Shown here piece by piece: positions 56,401-63,893 of a stretch of 64,000 nucleotides of DNA; the stretch's first letter is position 1, and each line of letters opens with the position of its first letter. Origin of the DNA: Heloderma charlesbogerti. Lineage: Eukaryota; Chordata; Lepidosauria; Squamata; Helodermatidae. The notes below the pieces were generated by a model that saw only the letters and a program-made list of their open reading frames with translations, searched no databases and was not told where the DNA came from. The translations under genes were made by a program, and so were the position numbers. The stretch spans positions 62,001 through 126,000 of the forward strand of contig JANEZZ010000466.1 in assembly GCA_026122225.1 (NCBI GenBank), given 5' to 3'.

Positions 56401-57206
56401 TGGATAAGACCTTGGAGCAAGACAGATCAGGCCACTGCCCTCTGCCACAACACTGCTACTGCCTGGACATCATCTGGCCTTCCTTTTCTGCTCTAGCATG
56501 TGGTATTCTGGTTCCAAAACATAGGAAACAAGATGAGGAGGCAACAAAAAGCAAAAGCACATGGGAGGGGCCTGCTGCTCAGTGTCAAAATGTGTTTCCA
56601 CTAGAGAGGACTTAAGGCCCTGATATCATGCGGCCCACAGCCTAATTTCATGTAGATGGGGGTTGCCCAGAGAAACAAAAGGAAAGCAATGGAAAGAGGG
56701 GGAAAAGCTCTCTGCACGTGATCAGTCCATATTTCTGGCAGGAGTCATTTGTCTCTCCAGCAGCTGCGGGGTGGGGAGAAAAGGGGATGGCCCCACCCAC
56801 TGCCAGCATGTGGTCCCCAGCAGATTACTCTGGAAGGAATGCGGCTCTCAGCAGAAAAAAAGCTCCCCATCCCTGGCTTAAGGTATCAGAACCCCTCCAG
56901 TTAAAATCTGGCAAACCTAGTGCCCTGTCTCTTCCTCCAGGGCTGCCCCAGACTCAGGAAGTAAAGATGCTCAAACAAGGATGTTGGATACCATCAGATA
57001 ATGAGTAGGGCCTTTGAAGTAAAAGTGTGACAACTAGAATCTCACCAATCCATTTCTCCAGGTCAGCAGCTTCACTGGGGGTGGCTCTGGGCAGGATACC
57101 AGGGTCTCTGAAGCTGGTCTGTAGTAAACAGCTGATGACAAAAAAGAACAGGATGCCAGCAATGATAGGAATGGCCAAGGTCAGGTTACGAGCCAGGAAG
57201 GGACAG
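26387..57206 (-). CDS. ZDHHC18: Palmitoyltransferase ZDHHC18, exons 2-8 (5' partial, spliced)
   Basis: DHHC-family S-acyltransferase that transfers palmitate to cysteines of membrane-associated proteins, known from mammals as a Golgi enzyme. Seven exons were assembled on the minus strand: 57046-57206, 45005-45154, 31803-31940, 31355-31403, 29891-29993, 28987-29096 and 26387-26492. All phases join without a stop, giving about 271 residues from the second transmembrane segment to the C-terminus. The zinc-binding cysteine-rich domain (CYTC, SHC, CDNC, then the DHHC active site in exon 4), the TTxE motif (TTSED, exon 6) and the NPYSHK/NCC segment corresponding to the PaCCT region (exon 7) are intact. 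The C-terminus ends DASMV, a few residues short of human ZDHHC18. Exon 1 (N-terminal tail and first membrane segment) is not recognisable up to 64000 and should lie beyond the window. ZDHHC9 and ZDHHC14 are the nearest paralogues, but the DASMV ending and SFN as neighbour fit ZDHHC18. Confidence 0.95.
26493..28986 (-). other. ZDHHC18: ZDHHC18 intron 7, no further gene
   Basis: Bounded by exon 7 donor GTAAAG and exon 8 acceptor CCTAG. I see no interspersed repeats I can name. A short AATTTACGTTRG motif is repeated at 27957-28002. Confidence 0.6.
28987..29096 (-). CDS. ZDHHC18: ZDHHC18 exon 7 (PaCCT region)
   Basis: 110 bases after a TTGTAG acceptor, ending CCCAG before GTAAAG. It encodes [20 protein letters not shown] then [16 protein letters not shown]. 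The aromatic NPYS motif and the NCC pair form the conserved juxtamembrane segment needed for DHHC enzyme structure. The exon ends two bases into a Ser codon. Confidence 0.95.
29891..29993 (-). CDS. ZDHHC18: ZDHHC18 exon 6 (fourth TM segment and TTxE motif)
   Basis: 103 bases: one base completing Ser, then 34 codons [20 protein letters not shown] through NLTTSED, and a GTGAGT donor in phase 0. It contains the fourth transmembrane segment and the TTxE motif typical of DHHC enzymes. The exon is preceded not by AG but by AAC, consistent with a U12 AT-AC intron. Confidence 0.93.
30189..30915 (-). mobile_element. 5S-derived SINE split by a solo LTR
   Basis: Reverse copy: CR1-like tail (GGGTTGGAAGGGGCCTAC ... 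AACCCCCTGCTCAACGCAGG) then the 5S segment CCCATCCAAGTACTAACC up to 30329. It resumes at 30864 with TTAGCTTCCGAGATCAGG. The interruption is the LTR at 30330-30858. Confidence 0.88.
30330..30858 (-). mobile_element. Solo LTR of an LTR retroelement, 5-bp TSD
   Basis: 529 bp bounded by TGTCA and TGACA (TG...CA ends), flanked by the perfect 5-bp duplication CCTGC (30325-30329 and 30859-30863). On the minus strand it carries an AATAAAG poly(A) signal near 30413, so the element is oriented minus. No internal gag or pol sequence accompanies it, so it is a recombination-derived solo LTR. I cannot tell ERV from Gypsy by eye. Confidence 0.85.
31355..31403 (-). CDS. ZDHHC18: ZDHHC18 exon 5 (49-bp microexon before the U12 intron)
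   Basis: A 49-base exon preceded by TTCTTTGCAG. It completes the Arg codon, encodes [15 protein letters not shown] and ends with AG of a split Ser codon. This matches the short AQGSNFL-KETPAS loop of mammalian ZDHHC18. It is too short to be found by open-frame length and was located through the phase and the ATATCC donor immediately downstream (31354-31349). Confidence 0.92.
31803..31940 (-). CDS. ZDHHC18: ZDHHC18 exon 4 (DHHC active site)
   Basis: 138 bases between a CCCCCAG acceptor and a GTAAGT donor. It encodes [19 protein letters not shown], the catalytic DHHC signature whose cysteine carries the acyl intermediate, followed by the third transmembrane segment ([20 protein letters not shown]). 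It ends one base into an Arg codon. Confidence 0.97.
32107..32205. mobile_element. hAT-type MITE fragment
   Basis: CAGGGGTGGGCAAATTGTGG, CCTCCAGATGTTTTGGCC and CTACAACTCCCATCAGCC: one arm and part of the loop of the element type intact at 54155-54278. Confidence 0.65.
32206..33204 (-). other. ZDHHC18: ZDHHC18 intron 3 segment, nothing recognised
   Basis: No gene or assignable repeat; AT-rich in its second half. Confidence 0.5.
33205..33850 (+). mobile_element. L2 LINE 3' fragment
   Basis: Parallel to 48990-49640: CGTCTGGATTACTACAACAC, CAAAATAGGGCAGCAAGACTG, the CTGCCAGTCCACTTCCAGGC segment, then a 3' UTR with TGAACTGCCCAGAAAGCTTC. The coding relic has a stop in the [10 protein letters not shown] segment (CGG to TGA). 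Confidence 0.85.
34028..37933 (-). mobile_element. CR1 LINE, nearly complete but degenerate
   Basis: Reading minus from 37933: ORF1 with a coiled-coil leader ([17 protein letters not shown]) and an esterase-like VVVVGDSLL box, ORF2 endonuclease ([35 protein letters not shown]), then reverse transcriptase ([66 protein letters not shown]), a C-terminal domain ([16 protein letters not shown]) and a 3' UTR ending in the CR1 octamer-type ATTCTGTGAT. Frameshifts split the frame near 36430, 35950 and 35700, and a stop lies near 34830. The catalytic FADD box reads FTDN, so it cannot be active. Confidence 0.92.
34254..36730 (-). pseudogene. CR1 ORF2 (endonuclease-reverse transcriptase) pseudogene
   Basis: Blocks at 36434-36730 and 35940-36428 (endonuclease), 35542-35968 (linker), 34818-35663 (RT palm and fingers) and 34254-34745 (C-terminal domain) are consecutive parts of one CR1 ORF2 broken by frameshifts and a stop. 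The RT active-site segment near 34905-34915 has Asp-Asp changed to Asp-Asn. Confidence 0.9.
37934..38020. repeat. Left copy of an 87-bp inverted repeat
   Basis: Reverse complement of 39434-39520 over its full 87 bases, with few mismatches. Each copy contains an inner palindrome (ATCCTGCATTTAAAAC / GTTTTAAATGCAAGAT) and an outer TAAGGGCATCTCTACA. Confidence 0.8.
38021..39060 (-). mobile_element. Chimeric CR1 piece: 5' UTR, ORF1 start, joined to RT fragment
   Basis: Reading minus: a GC-rich 5' UTR in which an 80-base module (GGCCAACTCCTGTT ... GAGCTTGCTTGCTTCTATAG) occurs twice (38974-39050 and 38643-38730), then the ORF1 start ([34 protein letters not shown]). Near 38280 it jumps without a gap to ORF2 RT sequence ([34 protein letters not shown]), ending at 38021. 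The same ORF1 segment is repeated in the main CR1 at 37800-37930. Confidence 0.75.
39434..39520. repeat. Right copy of the 87-bp inverted repeat
   Basis: Inverted partner of 37934-38020; the pair brackets 1413 bases containing the chimeric CR1 piece. Confidence 0.8.
39862..40745 (-). mobile_element. L3/CR1-like LINE, 5'-truncated
   Basis: Minus-strand coding relics [19 protein letters not shown] (end of the RT palm) and [19 protein letters not shown] ... [17 protein letters not shown] ... [10 protein letters not shown] (C-terminal domain) are followed by the 3' UTR with ACATAAGAAGAGCCATGCTG at the low-coordinate end. The region between the two blocks is frameshifted. Confidence 0.85.
40746..42464 (-). 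other. ZDHHC18: ZDHHC18 intron 3 segment, nothing recognised
   Basis: No exon, RNA gene or clearly assignable repeat seen. Confidence 0.5.
42466..42765 (+). mobile_element. Sauria SINE (tRNA-derived, Bov-B-type tail)
   Basis: tRNA-like head (GTGGTGCAGAGTGGTAGGTG as A box, CTGAGTTCGATCCCAGCG as B box), the hallmark body CGACTCAGCCTTCCATC, AAAATGAGTACCCAGCTTGC and GGGGAAGGCAATGGCAAACC, and a tail GGGTCAGTAATGACCCAG ending CCTTTCCTTT. This organisation is that of Sauria SINEs, which share their 3' part with Bov-B. Confidence 0.93.
43050..43158. mobile_element. hAT-type MITE, palindromic
   Basis: TTTTGGACTACAATTCCC and GGCAGTTGTAGTCCAAAG arms, with AGAGGGCACCAGGTTGCC and CTACCCCTGC at the right end. 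Confidence 0.65.
43985..44400 (-). mobile_element. Probable LINE-derived fragment
   Basis: An A-rich tail-like stretch (TTAAAATACATACAGCAG, ACAACAAAAC) followed by TCTGGGGAGAGTACTTCACAG and GTGCCACCCTTGAGAAGG. It resembles the C-terminal/3' region of L2-type elements read in reverse. Family not certain. Confidence 0.4.
44455..44889. mobile_element. hAT element (TAGGGATGTA ends), 8-bp TSD
   Basis: 435 bp from TAGGGATGTATGAC to TGTACATCCCTA. Flanks CAGGCAGC (44447-44454) and GAGGCAGC (44890-44897) match at 7 of 8. AT-rich interior without transposase. Same family as 13363-13717. Confidence 0.88.
45005..45154 (-). CDS. ZDHHC18: ZDHHC18 exon 3 (cysteine-rich domain, first half)
   Basis: 150 bases between a CACAG acceptor and a GTAAG donor, phase 2 in and 1 out. 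It encodes [13 protein letters not shown] followed by [17 protein letters not shown] and CDNCV, holding most of the zinc-ligand cysteines and the histidine of the DHHC cysteine-rich domain. The Glu codon (G/AA) is split with exon 4. Confidence 0.96.
45155..46515 (-). other. ZDHHC18: ZDHHC18 intron 2 segment, nothing recognised
   Basis: No exon or clear repeat; a GC-richer patch lies at 45890-46330 with only chance open frames on both strands. Confidence 0.45.
46516..46637. mobile_element. Hairpin MITE (TGGGTAGTA ends)
   Basis: Ends TTGGGTAGTATCCAATG and GGGTTACTACCCATT with inner arms TTAGTCCTACA / TGTAGGACTAA; 122 bp. Target duplication uncertain. Confidence 0.7.
47150..47400 (-). mobile_element. 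L2-like LINE C-terminal fragment
   Basis: Minus translation gives [22 protein letters not shown] and [14 protein letters not shown], aligning with [19 protein letters not shown] and [12 protein letters not shown] of the L2 copy at 48034. Degenerate. Confidence 0.5.
48028..49660 (+). mobile_element. L2 LINE, 5'-truncated, uninterrupted RT
   Basis: About 1.63 kb inserted inside the hAT element at 47565-52931: the RT half of ORF2 open for 471 codons, then a 3' UTR with GTGAACTGCCCAGAGAGCTTC and a terminal (AAAT)n repeat. The L2 fragments at 33205, 13770 and 57725 match its 3' part but are more decayed. Confidence 0.92.
48034..49449 (+). CDS. L2 LINE reverse transcriptase, 5'-truncated but open
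   Basis: 471 codons with no stop or frameshift; the frame starts at a TTG because the element is 5'-truncated, so this is not a true start. RT motifs appear in order: [16 protein letters not shown] (31-46), [15 protein letters not shown] (66-80), [16 protein letters not shown] (101-116, catalytic D103), [18 protein letters not shown] (158-175), [13 protein letters not shown] (190-202, catalytic D194-D195), [14 protein letters not shown], and the C-terminal block [21 protein letters not shown]. The endonuclease domain is absent. The [10 protein letters not shown] signature and the 3' end fit the L2 clade. The intact frame suggests recent insertion. It is transposon protein, not a host gene. 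Confidence 0.9.
   Translation: MREGVVPATLKEAVIRPLLKKPNLDPEDVNNYRPVANIPFLGKVLEWVVVGQLQALLNETDYLDPFQSGFRPGFGTETALVALWDDLCWERDRGSVTLLILLDLSAAFDTIDHGILLDRLSGLGVGGTALQWFRSYLDGRFQKVVLGDYCSVPWQLCHGVPQGSILSPMLFNIYMKPLGEVIQRCGLRCHQYADDTQLYLSFSSKPGEAVAVLNQCLGTVMDWMRANKLKLNPDKTEVLLVGGSSARLGDIQPVLEGVALPLKDQVRSLGVLLDPELSLEAQVNSVARSTFYQLRLVYQLRLYLDRDSLATVIHALITSRLDYCSALYVGLPLKTVRKLQLIQNRAARLLTGTGLRAHITPVLFQLHWLPVHFRARFKVLVLTFKALNGLGPGYLKDHLLPYVPARTLRSSSAALLREPLPKEVRRVATRRRAFSAVAPWLWNELPSEVHLAPTLYSFRRQVKTFLFSKAF
49740..50110. repeat. Diverged tandem units inside the hAT element
   Basis: The phrase AAATTTCAGAATGATA / AAAGTTTCAGAAGGATAG / AAAGTTTCTGAAGGATAT recurs near 49762, 49920 and 50088, a spacing of about 160 bases. 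Confidence 0.5.
50150..50312 (+). mobile_element. L3/CR1-like LINE 3' end
   Basis: Forward copy: GGGTTTCCTATGGGTATCTG, GTGTGAACAGAATGCTGGAC, GCTCTTCTTATGTTCTTA. Same family as 39862-40745. Confidence 0.75.
50998..51198 (-). mobile_element. tRNA-derived SINE, well preserved
   Basis: The most complete reverse copy in the window: TAGGAACATAGGAAGCTGCC to GCTCTACCACTGAGCTACAG (A box reversed), with GGGATTGAACCTGGGACC as the B box and GCATGCC anticodon loop resembling tRNA-Ala. Confidence 0.88.
51413..51484. repeat. (GA)n/(GGGGA)n purine tract
   Basis: A GA dinucleotide run passes into at least nine GGGGA units. The plus strand is G-rich with more than four G4 runs, a strong G-quadruplex and triplex candidate. 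Confidence 0.92.
52130..52800. repeat. Four tandem repeat units of 152-168 bp
   Basis: Units begin at about 52150, 52302, 52470 and 52635. Each carries CTTTGACAGATTTTCTTG, ATTTTACCTGTGACTAGCAC, CACTGGACCTAACTGCCTG and TCCCCAAATTCCATG, with moderate divergence between units. Confidence 0.9.
53149..54466. mobile_element. 1.3-kb hAT element with 8-bp TSD, hosting a MITE
   Basis: Ends CAGTGATGTGTGG and CCCACATCACTG; flanks CAGGTAAG (53141-53148) and CAGGTAAA (54467-54474) match at 7 of 8. The interior holds a GC-rich block (53500-53890), a perfect 11-bp inverted repeat AGAAGCGTTGT/ACAACGCTTCT near 53687-53709, and the nested MITE at 54155-54278. No transposase seen. Confidence 0.8.
54155..54278. 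mobile_element. hAT-type MITE with perfect 8-bp TSD
   Basis: 124-bp hairpin CAAGGGTGGGCAAC ... GCTGCCCACCCTG flanked by perfect TTCTAGGG at 54147-54154 and 54279-54286. It shows that the widespread palindromic family in this window is hAT-derived. Confidence 0.92.
54475..57045 (-). other. ZDHHC18: ZDHHC18 intron 2 segment, mostly unassigned
   Basis: Apart from the Bov-B tail at 55417-55588 I see no gene or nameable repeat. Confidence 0.5.
55417..55588 (-). mobile_element. Bov-B LINE 3' end, severely truncated
   Basis: 172 bases matching the (GTT)n end and last coding block of the Bov-B at 8250 (GTCGTGTCCGACTCTTCGTG ... CATCTCATCC). Minus orientation. Confidence 0.88.
57046..57206 (-). CDS. 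ZDHHC18: ZDHHC18 exon 2
   Basis: 161 bases. It starts after a TTTTCAG acceptor with one base completing the split Asp codon from exon 1, and ends with a single G before GTGAG. It encodes [15 protein letters not shown] through DLEKWI: the end of the lumenal loop, the second transmembrane segment ([13 protein letters not shown]) and the conserved DPGILPRA motif that follows TM2 in DHHC enzymes. Confidence 0.95.
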
Positions 57207-57534
57207 CTGAAAAGAAAACAATACACTTTTTAAGTAGGGCCTCCATTCACTGCATAAGCTCTTCACTCAGTAGAAAATTTCTCTTACTACCCCATTGGTC
57301 ACTACAGCCATCAGAAACCAGCACAACATGACCTTATTCTGAAGGATTCCACCTTGTCAAGTTCTATAGATTTTTTTTATAATACTTTTTATTCTACTTT
57401 TATCTTTATAATATATAATTTTTATAATACTTGTTATTCTACTTTTATCTTTATAAATGAAATAAAGAACACCACCAACATCATCATCTTCTACAGTTTC
57501 CAACACTGCAGTATTCTTAAGAGGACACATCAAT

Positions 57535-57645
57535 AATAAAAGAGAAAAAAAAAGAGAGAGACGGGAAAGAGAAAATATAAAAAGGAGAGAGAAGGACAAA
57601 GGGGAAAGAAACAGAAAAAAAAGAAACAAAGAAAAACAAAGCAAA
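57535..57645. repeat. Polypurine (A/G-rich) tract
   Basis: About 110 bases almost purely A and G on the plus strand, preceded by two copies of a TATAATACTT / TACTTTTATCTTTATAA motif at 57377-57457. Confidence 0.8.
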
Positions 57646-57724
57646 ATATAAACTACTTTACACATAAAGTTCTATAGATCTTTTAGGAGAAATTGATAAA
57701 TGGTATTATGGATAGCAGTAGATA

Positions 57725-58243
57725 TCTAATGGAGCATTTGTAGCACAACGTGTAGGAAGCGTCTTCTCCCCTACATCCCAGTCTGCCACCTAAGGTCTTC
57801 TGAGGACTATCTGCTGTGGCTGCCTAATGTGAGACTGGCAGCCACACGCAAGAGGACTTTTTCCTTTGCCGCCCCTCAGTTGTGGAACGACCTGCCGGTT
57901 GAAATGTGCCTGCTGACCTGTTGAAAGTTTTTAAGCAGGCATTAAAGACACTATTATTCCAGCAGGCCTTCCTTTTTAGAACTCCTGTTCATTCTGCTGA
58001 CTTTTGTATACTGTTTTAATCAGTGTTGTTTTAAGCTGTGTTTTATTCTTGGATTTTTTTAAAAAAAATGTTTTTAGTTCAAAGTTGTTTTAGTTATATG
58101 TTATTGTATATATTGTCCATATGTTTATGTCAATGGTTTTTAAACTTTGTATATTGTATTTTAATGTTTTAACTTTTGTAAACTGCCCAGAGAGCCTTGG
58201 CTATGGGGAGGTATAGAAATATAATAAATAAATAAATAAATAA
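57725..58243 (+). mobile_element. L2 LINE 3' fragment
   Basis: C-terminal relic (GGACTTTTTCCTTTGCCGCC, CAGTTGTGGAACGACCTGCC) followed by a 3' UTR with GTAAACTGCCCAGAGAGCC and an (AAAT)n end. Frameshifted. Confidence 0.85.
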
Positions 58244-61200
58244 AACTTGTAGTTATAACATATTCCCAGGGTTAATCCTTCCTCATTTTTCTGGGATCTC
58301 ACAATCTATTTTTTCCTTAAAATTCTACAGTAAGCAGATCAACAAACTGGAGTTAAGTCCATTTCCCACTCAGTGTTCTCTTTCCATCTCCCAGCAGAAG
58401 AAACTACTACATCCCACACTTCAATTTCTGAAGACAGTCCAGTTACATACCTTTTGATATATATATATATTTTACCAATTGGTTTCTTCCTACACATATA
58501 ACCACCTTTGTAATTATTTTATTAACAATGGATACAGCCCTTTTTTAATGAACAAAGAGTTGAATATCTTTCGTTTGATTTCTAACAAGCACAATCCTGT
58601 GAGGTAGGCTACCATTATTCTGTTTAATCGAAGGGAAATGGAGACAATGGTGTAAGTTCCTTGTCAAAGGCTACCCTATACCGATATGACTGCAGCAAGA
58701 CCTGCCATTGCCAAGACTGGATCAACAATTTCCCAACAATGGGAAAACACAGCTGATATATTGGTTAGAATAAGCTTAACTCCCTAGGGCGATATCAGTT
58801 CTTCTTGCTGAAGCACAGCAGTTTTCACTTCTCAACTCAAGGTTGAAGTCATGCCTTGGGCAATCCAGCCCCCACATCTCCACCAACTACGCCATCTCTT
58901 GGTTAAGATCAAGTACAGTAACTACTTAGAGCTACAGTCTCGTGCACCAATGTGGCTAGGCAGATCACTGAAAGTGTCAGCCTGATGCAAGGAAGCCAGA
59001 CCAAAACCAGAACATAGAGAAAGAAAAAAGGAACAGGAACTCTGTTTGGATTCAGGTGTCAATGGTATTTAAATCCTTATTTAAGGCTCAATGACATGTT
59101 GCCACATCTGAGGGAAAGGGAAACTATTGGTGGAGAACCTGAATATGCTTGGTCTTGAGTTGTCAAGGGTAACCATGGTATTCTTTTTAAAAGGGGGTGG
59201 GTGGTTGACTTGAGCAGGGAAGTGGGAGTGAGCTGTGTGTCGTGAGGGAAATTAATACTATTTATGTTCTGTTCTTTTCAGGAAAGAACAGAGCTGTAAG
59301 GGGTGGGATCACTTGGGAGAAAGACAACTGTGCAGGGAATGAGCTGATACCAAGACACTTTGTGACAAGAGGCACCACTAGGGTTGTCAACTGAACAGGA
59401 AAAAATGGCCTTGCCTGCTACTGTGACTTTAATAGCATTCTGGTCTGCACAATACAGCAGGTGAAGCTTTGCACAGCATGGAGATACACATCAACACCTC
59501 CTAGTGCCTGCACATCAAGCCACCATTCAAGGCACAGCTGCAGCAGCTGGCTAAAAAAGCTGGCAACCCTACACAGTGGGGGAAATTCAATGCAAACCCT
59601 GCTCCCTCCAGAAATATTTATTACATAGAGGCAACCTTTAATAATCCATGTTTACTTGAAAGTAATCCCTACTGATTTCAATGGAATTTTCTCCAAAGTC
59701 ACTCCCTCTCGTCTACATAAAGGGGTCCAGGAATGTTTCAAGGGCTAATATGAAATAATCTCCAAACTGGTTGTTTCAACTAATATATTTTATTTACACA
59801 GATTCTCAGGTAATTGCCTTTGGACCCCACTATACTGGTTGGGAAAGCAGCGAGTTGCCCCTTTATTCCTATCCCCACTACAGATGCCCAACTGCACAAG
59901 CCAACACAATACATCCTTGCTGCCCAGTGCCTTTAGTCTGTCCTTGCAGCCAGGTCAGATGACGTGGGGATTTCTTTGAACCATAGGCATAAAGACGTAC
60001 TGTAAGCTAGGCAGAATGATAATGTGCCCTTCCAATTCCAGCCCAGTCTGGGAGACTGCATGGTCACTTATCCTTAGATAACAGGGGAGCAGAAGAAAGA
60101 GCCCCTAATTATTCCAAAGCTTTCTACCTCCTTTTGAACTTGCATCAATTTTTAATGTACCTCTCAATCCAGAGGAGAAATTAGTCATGTCAGCATAAAG
60201 AGTAGCTTTAACAAGTCACCTGAAGCAAAGTCAGTTTCTGAGACCAAGAAGTCAAGGCTGAAGATGGTTTTGTATGTGCAAATAACTGCATGGAGATTAC
60301 AGGGAACTAAGGTAGTGTTGTTAGCTGCACAAGGAGCCAGTGCATGTACAAAGCAGGAGCAAGATGACAGCATGCACTTTGTAAAGTAGTGATGGTGTGC
60401 TGCTGGATGACTAATGTACAAAGAGACATACACCACAATCACACCAGTGACTCTACATGGGTTGGTTAAACATCTGATATAAAACTGAACCACAGATTTA
60501 GGGTAGTGAAGATAGAGCTTATGACTCCACTTTCCTAAGCTGAAGTGGTCTGCTGTCCAATACTGCAAGCTCTGAACTCTAAAAAATCCAAGATTAAATC
60601 ACTGCCAAAGACAGGCTGAGCTGGACACACAAGCAGAAGACCACTGCTCTGGGGAATGCAGCCATTTACATAAGGAAAATGCAAAACACTGCCCCCCCCC
60701 CTCACTCTGCAAAAGGATTTTATTATAAGCACTGATAATCACACAGACTCCAACACATACATGGAAGCTGCCCAAATATTTCTCGATACCCACTCATGAG
60801 GGCATTAAAGGAATATGACGCATCTTCCAAGTTCAGTTGTGGAGCTACACCAGATCAACACCAGTATCATCTGCTACAGCTGTCCCCTGAATTTTCCTTT
60901 GTGCAAGGACAGAGGGACATGCAATAAGCTCTTCACATTCATCCCTGAATCCTCCAGCACTCTTCCCTCACCCCCAGAGGCACTAATGTCAGTAGGCAGA
61001 TGCAGCCCGCCAGTCAGGGAGGGTGTATATAATGCAAGATGTGACCCTTAACTGGAGATTTAATTGGGGAGCTAAACAACTTTCTTGAAAAAACAGAACA
61101 AAAAACTAGGTAGCAAAATGCAATGCTGGCATGGAAGATGCTTTTTTCCCATCCACGGCTAAAAGCATCTATTGTAAAAAGCCTAACAGGGGTCTTAAAT

Positions 61201-62137
61201 GCAAGCTAAATAATAGATGTATTAAGGATCGCTTATCACAATATGGCAGTCATATAGAGGTTGCTGGAAAATGCCTAAACTCGGCAGTTGAATAGTCTGA
61301 ATTGTTCCCATACTACTGTCAGGCAATCCCAGTGGCACAAGCGACAAACCATGGAGAACAGATATAAACTGGTACATCCTAAATGGCTCATCACATGGAG
61401 CAACAATTTCAAGCAGTCTCCATATGACTGCTATATCCTGGGAAGCAACCCCAATTCTATACACATACATCCACCTGCCTTCACAAGGCTGCCTTTGGAA
61501 CATCTTCTCTCTCCACACACACAGGCCCCAAATGGCTTACCATACGAGCGGGGAGAATAGAAGTAAGCTAGAGTTCAGCCCAGAGTTCTCTTTCAGTAGC
61601 AAAACTGCACTTGCATTAACACCCTACTTCACGTAAGTTAGTATTTTCCAGGGGCTTTTTTGCATCCCACCCCCTCACACTCCCTACTAGACAATTATGC
61701 TACTCATTCTACAAGTATACAGTAATGAATCCTACCCATTCTTGGTGGTCCTTCACCACTAAGAAAACACGGTGTGCCCTCCAGCTTTTATTACAAATTT
61801 GTCATTTGTTATAATAAGCCCTGTTCTACTGCTGAACTTGAATCACCTAAAAAAAAGATGCCGGCACTAAGCCACAACATTGATTTTAATAGCTTGTGTC
61901 CGTATCTGGAGCCTGATCTTCCCAAATCACATATGAACTGTGATTTGGGAAGGCTGTTATGCTTTGCATATGGAGAAGACAGCAACTCTCAGCATGTACA
62001 GAGTTTCCTTTTGTCACCATATCCAGCCCCACTAACATTGAGAATGGTTTCTGAGCACCTCTTTGTAATGATTCATTTATAAAAGTGTTTAGGAATTAAA
62101 AACAACCACAAACTTTTACTCCTACCACAGCTCCTAC
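58244..62137 (-). other. ZDHHC18: ZDHHC18 intron 1 segment, no exon seen
   Basis: I searched for an exon 1 resembling the mammalian N-terminal tail and first membrane segment and saw none. No repeat that I can confidently name. Confidence 0.5.
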
Positions 62138-62220
62138 CTTTCCCAACCTGGTACCCCCCAGCACCCCCATGCTGGCTGGGGATGATGAGAGTTGTAGTCC
62201 AACACATCTGGAAGAAGGCT
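62138..62220. mobile_element. hAT-type MITE fragment
   Basis: TTTCCCAACCTGGTACCCCC and GAGAGTTGTAGTCCAACACA arms, with the outer right end lost. Confidence 0.55.
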
Positions 62221-62349
62221 GGTTTGGAGGCATCTGCCCCTCGCAGGCTGTCTTATAAAGTTGGCCTCTTGACCACTTATGTCATTCGTCCCAACCCCTC
62301 TTTTGTCCCCATTCCTTTTTCCTGGCGTGTTGTGTCTTTTTAGATCATA

Positions 62350-62352
62350 AGC

Positions 62353-62391
<39 letters not shown>
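62350..62391. repeat. (CA)n microsatellite
   Basis: About 19 CA units ending CGTGTTC. Confidence 0.93.
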
Positions 62392-62394
<3 letters not shown>

Positions 62395-63085
62395 TTCAAT
62401 ATACAACCAATTTCTCATATACAATTAAAAACAAGGTTTTAATAAAATATTACAAGCAAGGTTAAAAAGATCTATCAACAGTCCTCAAGTATTCCCTACA
62501 TACATATTATAACTGCTATCTGTAGTGGGCTATCCACATTTTGCAATGCCTCTGTCCCATACGCGTTTCAACCAAGACCATCTTCATCAGTGGGAAAAAT
62601 AAACACAAATAACAGCCCATATAATCACCAATTACAACTAATACTTCATAATTGCAGAGATTCTACATAAAGCCTGTAAAACAAAAATAAGCAAGTTTAA
62701 ATATATCTAAAATATTGTCACTGACTCAATTAATAAAATAACTCAAAAATATTAAAAGGTATATTTACCAACAATTTTTAAACTAGTAGGATTGTTGGCT
62801 TCTCACCAAGTGGTATGTATGTATATCAGCTGAATAGGGGAGCATAAACATTTCCTCCCGTACCTAAAACATAACAAGGCAAAACACCTGATAAAAATTC
62901 CCATGATATCGCACCACAGTAAAAAAGTCCCGTACAGCAAAACGAGCAACCTTTTGCTCCCCCTGCCTCTGCCACCCAACACAGGTGGTGGGGGGTGGGG
63001 CGGGGATGAGAACCCCAGAGTCTTACCATTCACTACCTTTCGCCTTTTGTTACACTTTGTTGTAAACTGCCTTGAGGATCATAAT

Positions 63086-63893
63086 TAGTGCTGTGCCGAA
63101 AATTTCAATTCTTCCATTTTCAGCATTTTGTGGGGGGCGGGGACTCTAGCAAAAGAGTCTGGGAAGATGAGAATTTCAAGTAACTTTCTCCTTGGGGAAG
63201 GGGACAGGATTTCCACTTACCTTTTTAAGTGTAGGTGGTGGCTGAAGATCCTCTTTCTATTTTTTAGTCCCCTGGCAGCTGCCCAGGACTATTTAGAGAG
63301 AACCTTCTCCAACCTGGCAGCTCTTTCTGAACTCCCAGGAGGCCATGTGAACTCTCCCTCTCCTAAAGGCATTCTGGAGGGGCTCCAGGGCTGCAGAAGT
63401 TCTGCAAAGCAAGAATGAACAGGGTTTTTAGAGCTTCAGAAAAAACCTCTTCTTCCTTGCACAAACATAGAGCAAGTAAGGTAAGAGTTTACCTAAAGCT
63501 CCAAAAAGTCCCATTTGTTCTTGTCTGCAACAGCTCGGGACTCTTTGCAAAGAAGCTTCTGCAGCCTGGGAATTCTTCCAGCAAGCCTATGGGAGAGGGA
63601 GCGGTCATGTGGTCTCATGGGAGTTCAAGAAGTGCTGCTGGGCTGGAGAACCCTCTCTGTAAAGAGTCGCATGCTGGGGGCATTTTTCAAGTATTTTTTT
63701 TTTTAACAGAAAGATCCTTCAGCTACCTCCCAAACTTAAAAAGCTATGTGGAAACCCTATCCACCCACTCCCCAAGGAGAAAATTCTTCAAAATTCTTCC
63801 CCTCCCTGAGAAAGAGGCAGAAAAAACAATGCTTTTTTTTGCAGAAAGAGAAAAAAATTACAAAAATAGGGGGCAGGATTTGGCACAGCACTA
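63086..63893. mobile_element. 808-bp hAT element, perfect TIRs and TSD
   Basis: Ends TAGTGCTGTGCC and GGCACAGCACTA (12-bp perfect inverted termini) flanked by perfect ATCATAAT at 63078-63085 and 63894-63901. Two long plus-strand frames inside (63128-63418, 63415-63894) have no recognisable transposase motif, so I treat it as non-autonomous. Confidence 0.9.
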
